Below, one piece after another: positions 31,109 through 42,200 of a stretch of 64,000 nucleotides of DNA. The position numbers were made by a program, and so were the translations under genes. Below the pieces are notes generated by a model. The model was not told the origin of the DNA, did no database searches, and saw nothing but the letters and a program-made list of their open reading frames with translations. How positions within the stretch are numbered: the stretch's first letter is position 1; every line of letters begins with the position of its first letter. The DNA comes from Moorena sp. SS36440bin_2 (GTDB lineage Bacteria; Cyanobacteriota; Cyanobacteriia; Cyanobacteriales; Coleofasciculaceae): contig WTKN01000217.1 of assembly GCA_011524395.1 (NCBI GenBank), forward strand, positions 35,349 through 99,348, in the 5' to 3' direction.

Positions 31109-32785
31109 TTACAAAGCGATATCAGCATATTGCCACGCTTGTTGATATTGCTGTTGTATCGTTTCTGCTTCTGCTGTTTTTCCTTGTGCTTGCAAACTTT
31201 GTGCTAAACCATGTAATGACCAACCATTTTCGGGATAAATATCTAAATCATCACGAAACGCTTGTTCTGCTTGCTCTGGCTGATTGCCTTGGAGCAGGAT
31301 TGTGCCTAGCAAATTACGGGTAGGAGAATACCAATCTGGTGGTTCATTATAAACCAGCTTATCTTCTAGGGTAACCGCATTTTTTAAGTGACTAGTTGCT
31401 GTTGTGTAATCTTGCTCAAGAGTAGCAATTGAACCGGTTAAGACTTCAAGGGCAATTTTAAGAACACTAGGAGTAGAATTCAAACTCGATATTTTAAGTT
31501 CTTCTAAATCAGGATCAGCAACTAAACCTTGTAATTTAGCTAATTCTTGATTAGCTTCTTCTTTTTTACCTTGAGAGGTGAAAGCCATACCTCTAGCATA
31601 ATGCCAAACACTTGTAGCATATTTCAAATCAGTTTTTGGTGCAGGTGTCTCTAGAATTTTATCCCATTTTCCAAAACGCACTTCCGTATAAAGTGGAACA
31701 ACAGAAAAATGTTGTATTTTACCAGATAAACCTGGATTAGCCATCAGACTTGGATCAACTGCTGCTGTTTTTTGTGCTGCTTCCATTGCTATTTCACTTT
31801 GTCCACTCATTACCGCTGCAAACCAAAGGAAATGGTAGTTGTGAGGAACATAACCAATAGTATAAATACTTTGAGGATGGGGGGATGCCAGATAGTTACG
31901 ATCCGCCATCACTCCTTTTTGATTAGCAATAACAGCATCTTGGTAACGTCCGACTCGAATATAGATGTGAGAGGGCATATGGACTAAATGTCCTGAGGCG
32001 GGAACGAGAGTTCGGAGATTATCAGCAGCTGTAATAGCTAATTTGGGTTGTTCTTTCTCCGTGGCATGGATATAGAGGTGAGTAGCTCCCGGATGCTTAG
32101 GATTTTTTTCTAAGACTGATTCTAATGTTGCTAAAATTGGCTTCGCTTCTGGTTTGAGTTCCCCATTATCTTGCCAGTAGTCCCAAGGCATGGTATCCAT
32201 TAGGGATTCTGCGTATAGAGTTGCTACATCTAAATCATCAGGATAATCTTGAACAACCTGCTTCATTGCTTGACCATAAGCGATATCAAGGGAGGAACGA
32301 TCTGCGATTGGTTGTTCCGAATAACGCTGTGCTAAAGCCTTAATATAAGCCTGTTCCTTTGGAGATGCGTTGTTACTTAGTGCGATCGCTTGTTGAATTG
32401 CTTGCCAAGCCTCTGGTACTTGTTCATCTGCCATTGGTGCATTGATATTTGCTCCAAGAACATAAGCTAATCCCCAGTAGCACATGGCACAATTAGGATC
32501 TAGCCTACTTGCTTCTTTAAAAGCACGAGCAGCTTCAGCATGATTAAAAGCGTAGGCAAGAATTAAACCTTGATCAAAATACTTTTGAGCTAAGTCTGAG
32601 GTAGTGGAAATAGGGTAATGATAATTCCCAAGATTATCTATTAGTTCTAATCGTTCAAGCTTTTCCTGGACAGATGAGGCTAAAACTGGAGGGTTAAATA
32701 GGAAAGGGGATAGTAAATTAGGAATAATTATTAATCCTAAACCGACTATAAAACTTATCATCAAAGTTTTAAGCTTATGATTCAT
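31109..32785 (-). CDS. Secreted TPR-containing protein
   Basis: 558 residues from the ATG at 32785, chosen because GAGGA at 32794-32798 lies 8 nt upstream; a longer frame begins at 32818. The N-terminus (NHKLKTLMISFIVGLGLIII, then PVLA) is a signal peptide or N-terminal anchor. Tetratricopeptide-like repeats follow: YAFNHAEAARAFKEASRLDP with CAMCYWGLAYVLG, and near the C-terminus GNQPEQAEQAFRDDLDIYPE and GWSLHGLAQSLQAQGK. The CxxC pair in CAMC might bind metal or form a disulfide. Proteins of this form occur widely in bacteria with no assigned function. It is followed convergently by the thioesterase gene. Confidence 0.82.
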   Translation of the reverse strand: MNHKLKTLMISFIVGLGLIIIPNLLSPFLFNPPVLASSVQEKLERLELIDNLGNYHYPISTTSDLAQKYFDQGLILAYAFNHAEAARAFKEASRLDPNCAMCYWGLAYVLGANINAPMADEQVPEAWQAIQQAIALSNNASPKEQAYIKALAQRYSEQPIADRSSLDIAYGQAMKQVVQDYPDDLDVATLYAESLMDTMPWDYWQDNGELKPEAKPILATLESVLEKNPKHPGATHLYIHATEKEQPKLAITAADNLRTLVPASGHLVHMPSHIYIRVGRYQDAVIANQKGVMADRNYLASPHPQSIYTIGYVPHNYHFLWFAAVMSGQSEIAMEAAQKTAAVDPSLMANPGLSGKIQHFSVVPLYTEVRFGKWDKILETPAPKTDLKYATSVWHYARGMAFTSQGKKEEANQELAKLQGLVADPDLEELKISSLNSTPSVLKIALEVLTGSIATLEQDYTTATSHLKNAVTLEDKLVYNEPPDWYSPTRNLLGTILLQGNQPEQAEQAFRDDLDIYPENGWSLHGLAQSLQAQGKTAEAETIQQQYQQAWQYADIAL

Positions 32786-32950
32786 TTTGTTGTTCCTCAT
32801 ACAGTCCCCCATCCCCATAATTCCTGCATCAGTTAGCCTCAGAAAACTAAATTGCTGAATTTAATCATTAGTCATTTGTAATCAACCAAAAGACTTTGGT
32901 TGCTTACAAATGAACAATGACTGATGAGTTTTGACTACAGCAGTGATGAC

Positions 32951-33598
32951 TTATGAAATTGCAGGGCAATTCACATTTGTCCCACCTAAACCACAATACC
33001 CATTAGGATTTTTAGCCAGGTACTGTTGGTGATAGCCCTCTGCGTAATAAAACTCAGGAGCATCTATAATTTCTGTGGTAATATTACCATAATTGGTGGC
33101 ATTCAGAGCTTGCTGATAAGCGTTTTGTGAGGCTTCCGCTAGCTTCTTTTGGTCTTCGGAATAGGTATAAATTCCTGAACGGTACTGAGTACCAGTATCA
33201 TTGCCTTGGCGCATGCCTTGAGTAGGATTGTGGCTTTCCCAGAAGACTTTCAACAGTGCTTCGTAACTGATTACTTTTGGGTCAAATACCACGTACACTA
33301 CTTCATTGTGACCGGTCATACCTGTACAGACCTCTTGATACGTGGGGTTAGGGGTGACTCCAGCAGCGTAACCTACTGCGGTAGTGAACACTCCCTCTTG
33401 TTGCCAGAATCGGCGTTCTGCTCCCCAAAAACATCCCATGCCAAACATCGCCATTTCCAATCCATCAGGGTAAGGGGGTTTGAGAGGATTGCCATTGACG
33501 TAGTGACGCTCGGGTACTGGCATGAGTTCTGAGCGTCCGGGTAAGGCTTCCTCAGCAGTAGGCACAGTCAGCTTTTTCTTAAATCCGAAGAGTACCAT
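32951..33598 (-). CDS. msrA: Peptide-methionine (S)-S-oxide reductase MsrA
   Basis: 215 residues. The catalytic motif GMGCFWGAE puts the nucleophilic Cys at 56. Substrate-pocket motifs [23 protein letters not shown] and [19 protein letters not shown] are intact. Recycling cysteines are at 202 and 211. It repairs oxidised methionine with thioredoxin as reductant. The N-terminal 45 residues are an extension common in cyanobacterial and plant forms, with no signal peptide, so it is cytoplasmic. Confidence 0.96.
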   Translation of the reverse strand: MVLFGFKKKLTVPTAEEALPGRSELMPVPERHYVNGNPLKPPYPDGLEMAMFGMGCFWGAERRFWQQEGVFTTAVGYAAGVTPNPTYQEVCTGMTGHNEVVYVVFDPKVISYEALLKVFWESHNPTQGMRQGNDTGTQYRSGIYTYSEDQKKLAEASQNAYQQALNATNYGNITTEIIDAPEFYYAEGYHQQYLAKNPNGYCGLGGTNVNCPAIS

Positions 33599-33900
33599 CA
33601 GTTTTGAATCTTAGTTTTGATCACTTACTTAACATTTTGCAACATTTATAGCGTTTGTATATGGGTTGTAAAAACACCAATTGCAGCAAAAGGAAGAGAT
33701 GCAAGAGGCTTGCATACAAGAGGGGAAAGAAATCCGGCGTTTTATTGGATAATAAAAAATACCTCTTAGGTTTACATCTGATTTACAAACCCTATAGGAG
33801 GAAATGACTCATTCATTAGTGTTAACTACCAATAGACGGTTTACTGGCTATTGGCTAGCTACTAAAGACTAAAGACTAACAGGACTAAACACTCTCCGAC
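33599..33900. other. Gene-free stretch
   Basis: About 300 bp without a supported gene. It has a small palindrome ATGCAAG-AGG-CTTGCAT near 33700 and iterated CTAAAGACTAAAGACTAA near 33860. A 22-codon ORF at 33804 has AGGAGG only 2-3 nt before its ATG and runs into the repeat, so it is not called. Confidence 0.6.
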
Positions 33901-34506
33901 TCAGGAGGAGGATGATTTAGTTTTTGCTAGACTACGATATTCCCAAGCTGGAACAAACTTAGGGTCTCGCCACAACCCTCGCCGATATCGTTTGGCATTG
34001 GCTTCAGCACTATCGACCATTTCCGCACTGGGGCAATCTTTCAGATAAGGCCGATATACCTGTGCTAGTCCTTCTTTAACTAGCACTTCCTGGACAAAGG
34101 TGCCATCGGTTAAGCGTACTTCACTGACGCTGCGCCCATAGCGGTCAGTATCAGTTACGGTCAAAACTACCTGATTATCGCTTTGTTTAACCAGTTCCTG
34201 AAGTCGCTCCTTGGCTTTATTTCCCCATTTGAATTGACTTTTGTCTACCAATTTGCGGCTTTGCTTCTCTTTGTTGGAATGGGCAATTTCTGGAGCGTCG
34301 ATACAGGCAAACCGAACTTTGACATCCTTGCCAAACCTGTCAGCGACGAGAATGGTATCCCCATCAGATACCCGTTTGACAGTGTAATTCCCGATTCCTA
34401 ACTGGTCTAGAAGGGCGGCACATCCAAAGAGACTCAGGATTAGGACAGAGGCTACTATCCATTTGAAAATGTTTTGGATTAGTTGGCGAGTTGGATTCAT
34501 GGTCAA
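33901..34506 (-). CDS. Thermonuclease-like lipoprotein (SNase domain)
   Basis: 201 residues. The N-terminal lipoprotein signal ends LFGC (Cys29). The staphylococcal nuclease fold starts at YTVKRVSDGDTILV. The first active-site Arg and the Glu are in VRFACIDAPEIA, and the second Arg is in TDTDRYGRSVSEV, so the Arg-Glu-Arg triad appears present. A GLWRDPKFVPAWEYR tail follows. Probably a membrane-tethered extracytoplasmic nuclease acting on DNA or RNA with Ca2+. The second Met (34500) is an equally possible start. Confidence 0.9.
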   Translation of the reverse strand: MTMNPTRQLIQNIFKWIVASVLILSLFGCAALLDQLGIGNYTVKRVSDGDTILVADRFGKDVKVRFACIDAPEIAHSNKEKQSRKLVDKSQFKWGNKAKERLQELVKQSDNQVVLTVTDTDRYGRSVSEVRLTDGTFVQEVLVKEGLAQVYRPYLKDCPSAEMVDSAEANAKRYRRGLWRDPKFVPAWEYRSLAKTKSSSS

Positions 34507-34834
34507 TTACTGTTGACGAGTGTACAACAGTTTAACTAAAAAACTCTACTTGTGCCCTATTCCCTGGTTCGACCTTCCGATCAATCCTACTATAACATCT
34601 AATTTACTGTATACTATAATATCAATCCGAAGTCAAACCTCAGACAAATCCGTGTTACTCTGGGTAACCTCTTAGCCATCTTGCGAGACTTCTAGATTTT
34701 TCCATACTTCCATTGGTTACATTCGTTAACCATCCGTTGCTCCAACTGAACACGAGCAAAACTCCGACAGAGATGGCTATAGATTTGACTCTGTATTAAT
34801 TTATGTTCTCAAGATTCAACCCTAACTACTCAAT
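34507..34834. other. Divergent intergenic region
   Basis: About 330 bp between the divergent nuclease and pentapeptide genes. No gene or structured RNA recognised. A short direct repeat (TCTAGTGTCTTCAACTCTAG) lies just inside the downstream gene. It presumably holds both promoters. Confidence 0.5.
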
Positions 34835-35572
34835 ATGATTATGGTGCTGAAAACGATAACTCTAGTGTCTTCAACTCTAGTTTCTTCTCTGTTATGTCTC
34901 GGTTGTCTAGGGTTGCCAGTTCAAGCCCAATCGAACACTTTTTCCAATTGCGATCTAGGCGATGATTTAAGTGGTCGTGATTTGAGCTTTGGTAATTTTA
35001 GTAACTGTAATTGGAGAAGTATTAATTTAAGAGGTGCTAATTTATCAGGGGCTTATCTAAATAGTATTCTACTCAATCCTAAACTTCAATCTTACCAACA
35101 ACGGGCGACTGAAGAAGTCAGTTCTGATCTGACCAATGCTAATCTCCAGGGAGCAGATTTAACTCTCGCTAATTTAGAAAGAGCCATCCTGACAAATGCT
35201 AATTTAGTAGCTGCTCGTTTATTTGATGCTGACTTAACATCGGCTACATTAGAAAATGCTAAATTAGATAAGGTTTTTGCTCCTGTGGTTCTCTTATATG
35301 AGGCTAATTTAAAAGGAGCAACATTAAGTTTGGCTAATTTAACCGGTGCGAGCCTGGCTAGCTCTGATTTAAGTAATACCTATTTGTATAGAACCAAATT
35401 AAGTTATGCTGACTTACAAAAGGCTAATCTAAGTGGGGCTAATTTAACAGAGGCTAATTTAACAGAGGCTAATTTAACGGGGGCTAATTTAACTGGGGCT
35501 AATTTGACTGGCGCTAACTTGTGTAATGCGACTATGCCAGATGGTACAGTATCTCAGCAAGGTTGTCCTTAA
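34835..35572 (+). CDS. Secreted pentapeptide-repeat protein
   Basis: 245 residues. The signal peptide ends LPVQAQS. The rest is built of A(N/D)Lxx pentapeptides interrupted by a loop at about residues 82-105 (KLQSYQQRATEEVSSD). The last part is nearly perfect ANLTG/ANLTE iteration. The repeats predict a right-handed quadrilateral beta-helix. Cysteines in CDLGD, NCNW, LCNA and GCP near both ends could cap the helix. Cyanobacteria have many such proteins; a periplasmic or lumenal location is predicted and the function is unknown. ATG at 34841 (third codon) is an alternative start. Confidence 0.9.
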   Translation: MIMVLKTITLVSSTLVSSLLCLGCLGLPVQAQSNTFSNCDLGDDLSGRDLSFGNFSNCNWRSINLRGANLSGAYLNSILLNPKLQSYQQRATEEVSSDLTNANLQGADLTLANLERAILTNANLVAARLFDADLTSATLENAKLDKVFAPVVLLYEANLKGATLSLANLTGASLASSDLSNTYLYRTKLSYADLQKANLSGANLTEANLTEANLTGANLTGANLTGANLCNATMPDGTVSQQGCP

Positions 35573-35601
35573 TGTCATGATCAAGCAGTAAATTCTAAAT
35601 T

Positions 35602-36468
35602 ATGGAAAACGAACTGGCAGCAAAAGCCGAAAAAATACCAGAAATCAAAAATAATGTCTGTCGTACCGCAGTAGTAATGGCGGCAAAACGTGCTATTGAA
35701 TCGAAAAGGACAGACCGACTTTTTGACGATCCTTTTGCTGCTCAGTTAGTTGGGTCTAAGGAAATACAGTCTTTGATGGATTATTGGGAAAAACAAGACG
35801 GTAAAGACCCGAAATCAAACACCCTTCGCATCCAGTTTGTGGCAGTGCGAACTAAATTTTTCGATGATTTTCTGATATCTGTAATACCAGAGGTACGTCA
35901 AATTGTTATTCTAGGGGTTGGGTATGATACTAGGGCATATCGCCTACCCTTACCACCTGAATTATGTATATACGAGATTGATTTACCAGAAATCATGTCT
36001 CGCAAAGAAGCAATTCTTAAAGATATTCCATCTAAATGTCATCGCCAGTCCATCGCCACAGATTTGCAAAACCCTTGGGTGCATTTATTAAAAAATCATG
36101 GATATAAATCTAATCAACCGACAGTTTGGTTGATGGAAGGTTTATTGATGTATCTGGATAACAAAGAGATAAATACATTACTAAGAACAATTTCTGATAT
36201 CAGTGTCAAAGGCAGTTATTTGGGTGCAGATTTAATAAGTGTAAAGTCTTGGCAAATAGGCTCTAAAACTCAGAAGGGATTAATTAGTAAAAATTGGCGT
36301 TTTGGCACAGACGAACCAGAAAAATTATTTGCTAATTATGGGTGGAATGCGTCAGTTATCCAACCGGGAGAAATAAGAGCAAATTATGGACGTTACTCTG
36401 TCCAAATCGCACCCCGTTCAGTCCCTGGAAGGCGACGTTCCTTTATGGTAACTGCTAAAAAAGAATGA
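35602..36468 (+). CDS. SAM-dependent methyltransferase, LCM/TIGR00027 type
   Basis: 288 residues. RTDRLFDDPFAAQLVG and VAVRTKFFDDFL are the N-terminal signatures of the leucine carboxyl methyltransferase-like O-methyltransferases. IVILGVGYDTRAYRLPLP is the SAM-binding loop and YEIDLPEIMSRKEAIL follows with the acidic residue that contacts the ribose. It methylates an oxygen on a small molecule or peptide, often in secondary metabolism in cyanobacteria, but there are no biosynthetic neighbours. It starts 29 bp after the pentapeptide gene and may be cotranscribed. Confidence 0.88.
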   Translation: MENELAAKAEKIPEIKNNVCRTAVVMAAKRAIESKRTDRLFDDPFAAQLVGSKEIQSLMDYWEKQDGKDPKSNTLRIQFVAVRTKFFDDFLISVIPEVRQIVILGVGYDTRAYRLPLPPELCIYEIDLPEIMSRKEAILKDIPSKCHRQSIATDLQNPWVHLLKNHGYKSNQPTVWLMEGLLMYLDNKEINTLLRTISDISVKGSYLGADLISVKSWQIGSKTQKGLISKNWRFGTDEPEKLFANYGWNASVIQPGEIRANYGRYSVQIAPRSVPGRRRSFMVTAKKE

Positions 36469-36540
36469 TGGTTATCCTAAACTTATTTAGACCTCTTGCA
36501 AAAGTATTTTTATAATATTTTTTGCGTCAATTCTTGTCCA

Positions 36541-36583
36541 CTGTGCCCTGTTCCCTGTGCCCTGTGCCCTGTTCCCTGTTCCC
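36541..36583. repeat. Simple TGCCCTGTTCCC array
   Basis: Iterated TGTGCCCTG and TTCCCTG heptamer-like units between the converging methyltransferase and hydrolase-fusion genes. It is of the same style as arrays at 24051 and 44725 in this window. Confidence 0.7.
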
Positions 36584-36610
36584 GACAACTGCCGCGAAGT
36601 CTATTACATC

Positions 36611-39112
36611 TTACTTATCAATACAATACTCTAGATTTAATAAGACATAGGGAAACAAATTTGTAAACCATCCCCCCCAAATTTCTTTAGCTTTTTCCCC
36701 TTCAATAAAGGAGTTGACAATACGTTGCCATTGCGGATCACTCTTAGGGAGAATCATGCCATAGAAATCACAGGTCAGTGGCTGAGCTGGAGATAAGGTG
36801 TACTGGGATGAAGATAGTCCTTGTCTGGTGACTTCTCCAATTAATAAAATGCCATCGCTGGCAAAGGCATCAATATCGCTATTGACTAATGCTTCGACTC
36901 CTTGAGACCTACCTATGTCTCTAGGAAAAACTATTTTCTGAGCATTAGGATAGGTTTGCTCAATAAATGTTTCTGTTAGGCTACTGGGAAGTACTCCAAT
37001 TTTTAAACTGTCAAGGCTTTGGTAACGATTGAAGACTCTTGGTTGTTGAGAATCCACTAACAAGTGTGTGCCAGTAATAAAAAATGGTGTCGAGAATTTT
37101 ATCCCTTCAATATCACTCCTAATGGTATTAGGGCCACACTCCAAATTGACAGTTTTATCTCGGACAATCGCAAAGCGACTTTCCAAGGTTGATTGAATAG
37201 CAACAACGTCTAGTTCTATGGGTTTCTTTAGTTGTTGGGCAACTTTGTCTTTTAAGGAATTGAGTAGGTCAAAGCAATAGCCTTTCCATTCTCCGTTGGC
37301 ATCAATGTAGCCGAAAGGAGCAGCATCTTTTCTAATACCAACTTTTATGGTGCCAGTTCGTTTAATTTGGTCTAAAACCGTTTCTGAACGCTTCCGTATT
37401 GGCTCAATTGCAATTTGTGGTATGATAACTTCGGGAGGTTGACTGCCAAAAGATTCCTCTAGTTGTTCTGGAGTTAAAGATTTGACTAAATGTAGATCTA
37501 GGGAATTCTCAGAGAGGAATTTGGCATAGCTAACACTAAGGTAAGGTCGATAGTTTGGTAAATCCCGAATATGAGTATTAACAAAAGCTAAGCTTAAGGC
37601 TTTTAGGTAAGAAAGTCCGACCTGAGGATTGGAACCAAGTAATTCTCTAGGAAACAGGGCAAAATCGTCGTCCGATGCACCACTAGTGGAGAAGTGGTTG
37701 CCATCAACAATCATTGCCAGATATTTTTCTGGGGTATTGAGCCAGATGAAGGGGTGAATCTGTTCTGGGACAGTTGGTGCTACGATGTCGTGGCTACCTG
37801 CCATAATCATGACTGGCACTTGAATTTTACCCAAGCTAGCTGGACCAAGGGCTGTGCTGGTAATAGGATTAACAGCGATTACAGCTTTGACCCGTGGATC
37901 CTGCAAGTCATAATTAAACGGGGGTAAGCGATTGGCAAGGCATTGGAGCAGTACAGAGAGATTGAAGGTTGGGTCTTGATCAGGACACACTTGGCGCAGT
38001 CTTAAATCATTAATTTCTGCACCTGCTACGGCTAAAGCTGTGTAACCCCCGAAGGAATGACCAATCACACCTACCTGTTCGAGATTCAGTGTATTAGCAA
38101 AATTAGGGTCAGATTTAGAGAGGTCTTCCAGCTCATCGAGCACATATCGAATATCTAAAGGTCGTTCAATAAACTCTACCGGATTGATTCCATTGGCTAG
38201 TCCCTGTAGTACAGCTTGAGAATATTCAACATTACTCCCGACGTGTTCAGGCACAGCTACAGCAATGCCATGGGATGCTAAGTGTTCTGCTAAATAGGTG
38301 AAATGGTTGCGATCTGAGGCAAAGCCATGGGACATGACTACTAAGGGCGCAGGTTTTGGATTGCCTTGGGGTAAGTACAAAGCAACCTCAAACTTGGTTT
38401 CTCCGGATAACCCTAGAGGGGATTGACGGCGGCGACCGGAAAGGGTGATGACTTGGTCTGTGAAGTTATAAGGACCTGGTTGTTGTAAGTCTTTTAACTG
38501 GGACACATCAATGGTATTCTCGGCAGCGGCTTCTCGGGTTGCTTGCTTTGCGATCGCATTCACCGCTGCATCTCGATATCGAAATAGGGTAGCTAGCTCT
38601 TTTCGGACATCGAAGATATAGTCGGTATCAATCAACATCCCCTCAGTGGGAAACTGGCGCACTATATTCATTAGAGTTAGACCTTCGGAGTCAGCTGCTG
38701 CCAAAACCAGCGCCCCCCGAAGACTATGTAAACCATTGCGACCAGGGTGCGTTTTGATCATCTTTCCCAAACCTTCCAGAAAGGCTTCTCCCATGGGGGA
38801 TTTACCTAAGCGGGAGATGGCCACAGGACTGATTTTAATCCGCTTTTGGAGTAGCATCCGCAACTGTTCCAAGGCTTCTGGGTTCAGCATTTGGGCGTAG
38901 AACTCAAATTCCTTAGTGATTCTGCCCTCATTGGCGAAAATTTCCAGGGATTCCCGGGAAAGGGACAATTTTAACGGACCATAGTTAAAGTAAATGTATT
39001 CTGCACTCTTGGCTGGCTTTGGTGTGACTACTGTGGGGAGTATCCCTAAACCAAGGAATAAGCAAGTATATAAAAAACCTAGTAGTTTCTTGGGTTTGGC
39101 TTTTGCTTTCAC
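36611..39112 (-). CDS. Fusion: DUF1400 alpha/beta hydrolase plus family 3 solute-binding domain
   Basis: 833 residues. A signal peptide ends near PAKSA. Residues about 36-165 (YIYFNYGPLKLSLSRESLEI) are DUF1400, usual in front of cyanobacterial secreted hydrolases. Residues about 215-520 form an alpha/beta hydrolase with the nucleophile elbow GHSFGG (Ser353) and an oxyanion strand VVMSHGFASDR, similar to dienelactone hydrolase and PAF-acetylhydrolase. Residues about 587-825 (GTIKVGIRKDAAPFGYIDAN, CGPNTIRSDIEG, FSTPFFITG, FPRDIGRSQGVEAL) form a family 3 amino-acid-type periplasmic binding domain. The two modules are in one continuous frame. The extracytoplasmic substrate is unknown. It is divergent from the oxoprolinase gene 139 bp away. 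Confidence 0.88.
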   Translation of the reverse strand: MKAKAKPKKLLGFLYTCLFLGLGILPTVVTPKPAKSAEYIYFNYGPLKLSLSRESLEIFANEGRITKEFEFYAQMLNPEALEQLRMLLQKRIKISPVAISRLGKSPMGEAFLEGLGKMIKTHPGRNGLHSLRGALVLAAADSEGLTLMNIVRQFPTEGMLIDTDYIFDVRKELATLFRYRDAAVNAIAKQATREAAAENTIDVSQLKDLQQPGPYNFTDQVITLSGRRRQSPLGLSGETKFEVALYLPQGNPKPAPLVVMSHGFASDRNHFTYLAEHLASHGIAVAVPEHVGSNVEYSQAVLQGLANGINPVEFIERPLDIRYVLDELEDLSKSDPNFANTLNLEQVGVIGHSFGGYTALAVAGAEINDLRLRQVCPDQDPTFNLSVLLQCLANRLPPFNYDLQDPRVKAVIAVNPITSTALGPASLGKIQVPVMIMAGSHDIVAPTVPEQIHPFIWLNTPEKYLAMIVDGNHFSTSGASDDDFALFPRELLGSNPQVGLSYLKALSLAFVNTHIRDLPNYRPYLSVSYAKFLSENSLDLHLVKSLTPEQLEESFGSQPPEVIIPQIAIEPIRKRSETVLDQIKRTGTIKVGIRKDAAPFGYIDANGEWKGYCFDLLNSLKDKVAQQLKKPIELDVVAIQSTLESRFAIVRDKTVNLECGPNTIRSDIEGIKFSTPFFITGTHLLVDSQQPRVFNRYQSLDSLKIGVLPSSLTETFIEQTYPNAQKIVFPRDIGRSQGVEALVNSDIDAFASDGILLIGEVTRQGLSSSQYTLSPAQPLTCDFYGMILPKSDPQWQRIVNSFIEGEKAKEIWGGWFTNLFPYVLLNLEYCIDK

Positions 39113-39251
39113 TAGTCTAGTCTTCTGCTGTTACTCTGTCTTAAGGGAAAATATAGTTTGCTGGGACGTTGCTGATGGCGAAAGGAAACTATTGGAAAAT
39201 TATCCGCCATCTTCCCCATCTCTTTAGTGTTGTATTACAAATCGGGCAAAT

Positions 39252-42200
39252 ATGACTACTACTTCCACTGGACGCTGGCAATTCTGGATTGATCGAGGTG
39301 GTACCTTTACGGACATTGTGGCAAAACGCCCGAATGGGCAGTTGATAATTCATAAGCTGCTTTCAGAAAATCCTGAACGGTACCAAGATGCTGGAGTACA
39401 GGGAATTAGAGAGATTTTAGACATCCCTGTTGGTAAGCCGATACCCAGTGATGCCATTGAAGCGATCAAGATGGGAACGACAGTAGCCACCAATGCCTTA
39501 TTGGAACGGAAAGGCGATCGCACTGTCCTAGTAATTACTAAAGGCTTCCAAGATGCCTTGCGCATTGGTTATCAAAATCGCCCCAATATCTTTGCCCGTG
39601 AAATTGTGCTCCCTGAAATGCTCTATGAACGGGTGATTGAGATAGAAGAACGCTATAGCGCCCAGGGTGAAGAGCTAATCCCGATAAATCTGGTTGAAAC
39701 CCGCCAATCCTTGCAAGCTGCTTATGATGACGGTATTCGTAGCTGCGCCATTGTCTTGATGCACGGCTATCGCTATCCCACTCATGAACAGGAGATAGCC
39801 ACTATAGCATCAGAGATTGGTTTTACCCAAATATCAGTATCTCATCAAGTCACCCCTTTGATGAAATTAGTCAGTCGGGGGGATACCACAGTGGTTGATG
39901 CCTATTTATCACCGATTCTGCGTCGCTATGTAGATCAGGTAGAACAACAGTTGCAGCTTGGCGGCTTGACCAATGAAGCTTTGGAAAATAACCTTCAAGC
40001 TACCCGGCCTGAAGGCTTACGGGGAAAAACCTCTGGACTATTGATGTTCATGCAGTCAAACGGAGGACTGGCGGACGCGCAACAGTTTCAAGGGAAGGAT
40101 AGTATTTTATCAGGACCTGCTGGCGGTATTGTTGGAGCAGTACAGACTAGTCGCATTGCTGGTTTTGAGACGATCATTACCTTTGATATGGGTGGCACCT
40201 CTACAGATGTAGCCCATTACAACGGGGAATACGAGCGTACCTTTGAAACTGAGATTGCTGGGGTACGGCTGCGCACGCCAATGATGGCAATTAATACAGT
40301 GGCTGCCGGTGGTGGCTCCATTGTCCAGTTTGATGGTGCCCGTTATCGGGTAGGACCAGAGTCGGCTGGGGCAAATCCAGGTCCTGCTTCCTACGGTAAG
40401 GGGGGTCCGTTGACGGTGACCGATTGCAATGTGATGGTAGGGAAGTTGCAGCCAGGGTTTTTCCCCAAGGTGTTTGGAGCGGATGGTAACTTGCCGTTGG
40501 ATGCTGAGGTGGTAAGGCAGAGCTTTGAAGGATTGGTAGAGGAGATTGGGGATAACCGAAAACCAGAGGAAGTAGCAGCAGGATTTTTAGCGATCGCAGT
40601 CGAGAAGATGGCCAATGCCATTAAACAGATTTCTCTACAACGGGGCTATGACGTTTCCGAGTATACCCTATGTTGCTTTGGGGGTGCTGGTGGCCAGCAT
40701 GGGTGTTTAATTGCCGAAGCCTTAGGCATTAAGCGAGTGTTCATTCATCCCTTTGCTGGAGTATTGTCAGCTTATGGCATGGGTTTAGCCGATATCAGGG
40801 TATTGAAAGAACAGTCAGTTGAAGCTGAGTTAATAGAGGGGTTGGAGTTAGAGGGAATTTTGGCCAAGTTGGTGGCTCAGGGAATAGAAGAGTTGAACCA
40901 CAACCATGCCCAGGATCGGAATAGTAACGAGATTGAGGTCATTCGGCGAGTCCATTTGCGCTATGAGGGCACCGATTCAGCTTTGGTTGTTGGGTTTGGT
41001 CGGATTGATCAGATCACGGAAGAGTTTGAGCGATTCCATCAACAGCGCTATGGATTTATCGTGCCAGGGAAAACGTTGATGGTCGAAGCGGTTTCGGTAG
41101 AGTTAGTAAAGCGGATGGCTATCCCAACAGAACCGATACGGTCTCGTCACAGTGGGGAAATGTGTGCTCCCGTGGCCACAGTGCAAATGTATACCGCTAA
41201 TCGGTGGTGGGATACCCCTGTGTTTAGGCGAGAGGATTGGCAACCAGGGGATTCGGTGCTGGGTCCGGCATTAATTATTGAGGCAACTGGAACCAATGTG
41301 ATTGAGCCTGGTTGGAAGGCAGAGGTGACTGAACGGAATCATTTGATATTAGTTAAATCTGGTTTGGGGGAGCAGCAAGACAACCTGGAAATGTTGACTA
41401 ATAGCACTATAGATCAGCTGCAAGCAAATACTGTTCAAGCTTCACCCCATCCTGACCCGGTCATGCTGGAAATCTTTAACAATCTATTCCGTTCCATAGC
41501 AGAGCAAATGGGGACAACTCTTCAAAATACCAGTTATTCAGTCAATATCAAGGAACGGCTAGACTTTTCCTGTGCGATTTTTGACCAACAAGGGCAATTG
41601 GTAGCGAATGCCCCCCATATTCCAGTGCATTTGGGGTCAATGAGTGAAAGTGTCCGCAGCTTGATTGATGCCCATGGTGATAGTCTCAAACCTGGGGATG
41701 TCTATATTCTCAACAATCCCTATAACGGTGGCACTCATCTCCCAGATGTCACCCTTGTTACTCCAGTTTTCCTCAACTCTTCCCTAGGGCTAAAGGAACC
41801 TTCTCCCCTTTCCCCTTTATTCTTTGTAGCTTCCCGAGGACACCATGCTGACATCGGTGGTATTACTCCCGGTTCCATGCCTCCTAATAGTACCAGCGTC
41901 AAGGAAGAAGGGGTATTAATTGACAATTTCCTGCTGGTTGAGAATGGTAAATTCCGAGAAAATGAAATCACCCAACTCCTGTTAGGGGGTCAATATCCAG
42001 TCCGGAATCTGACTCAGAATATAGCTGATTTACAAGCACAGATTGCTGCCAATGAGAAGGGTGTGCAAGAGTTACGGCAGATGGTAGCGCACTATGGATT
42101 AGAGACAGTGCAAGCCTATATGGGTTATGTCCAAGATAATGCTGAGGAGTCAGTGCGTCGGGTGATTGATGTGCTGACAGATGGCAGTTTCAGCTATCAG

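Noticed and set aside
33804..33872. 22-codon ORF with AGGAGG upstream
   Set aside because: The Shine-Dalgarno is only 2-3 nt from the ATG and the frame ends inside a simple repeat; too short to support.
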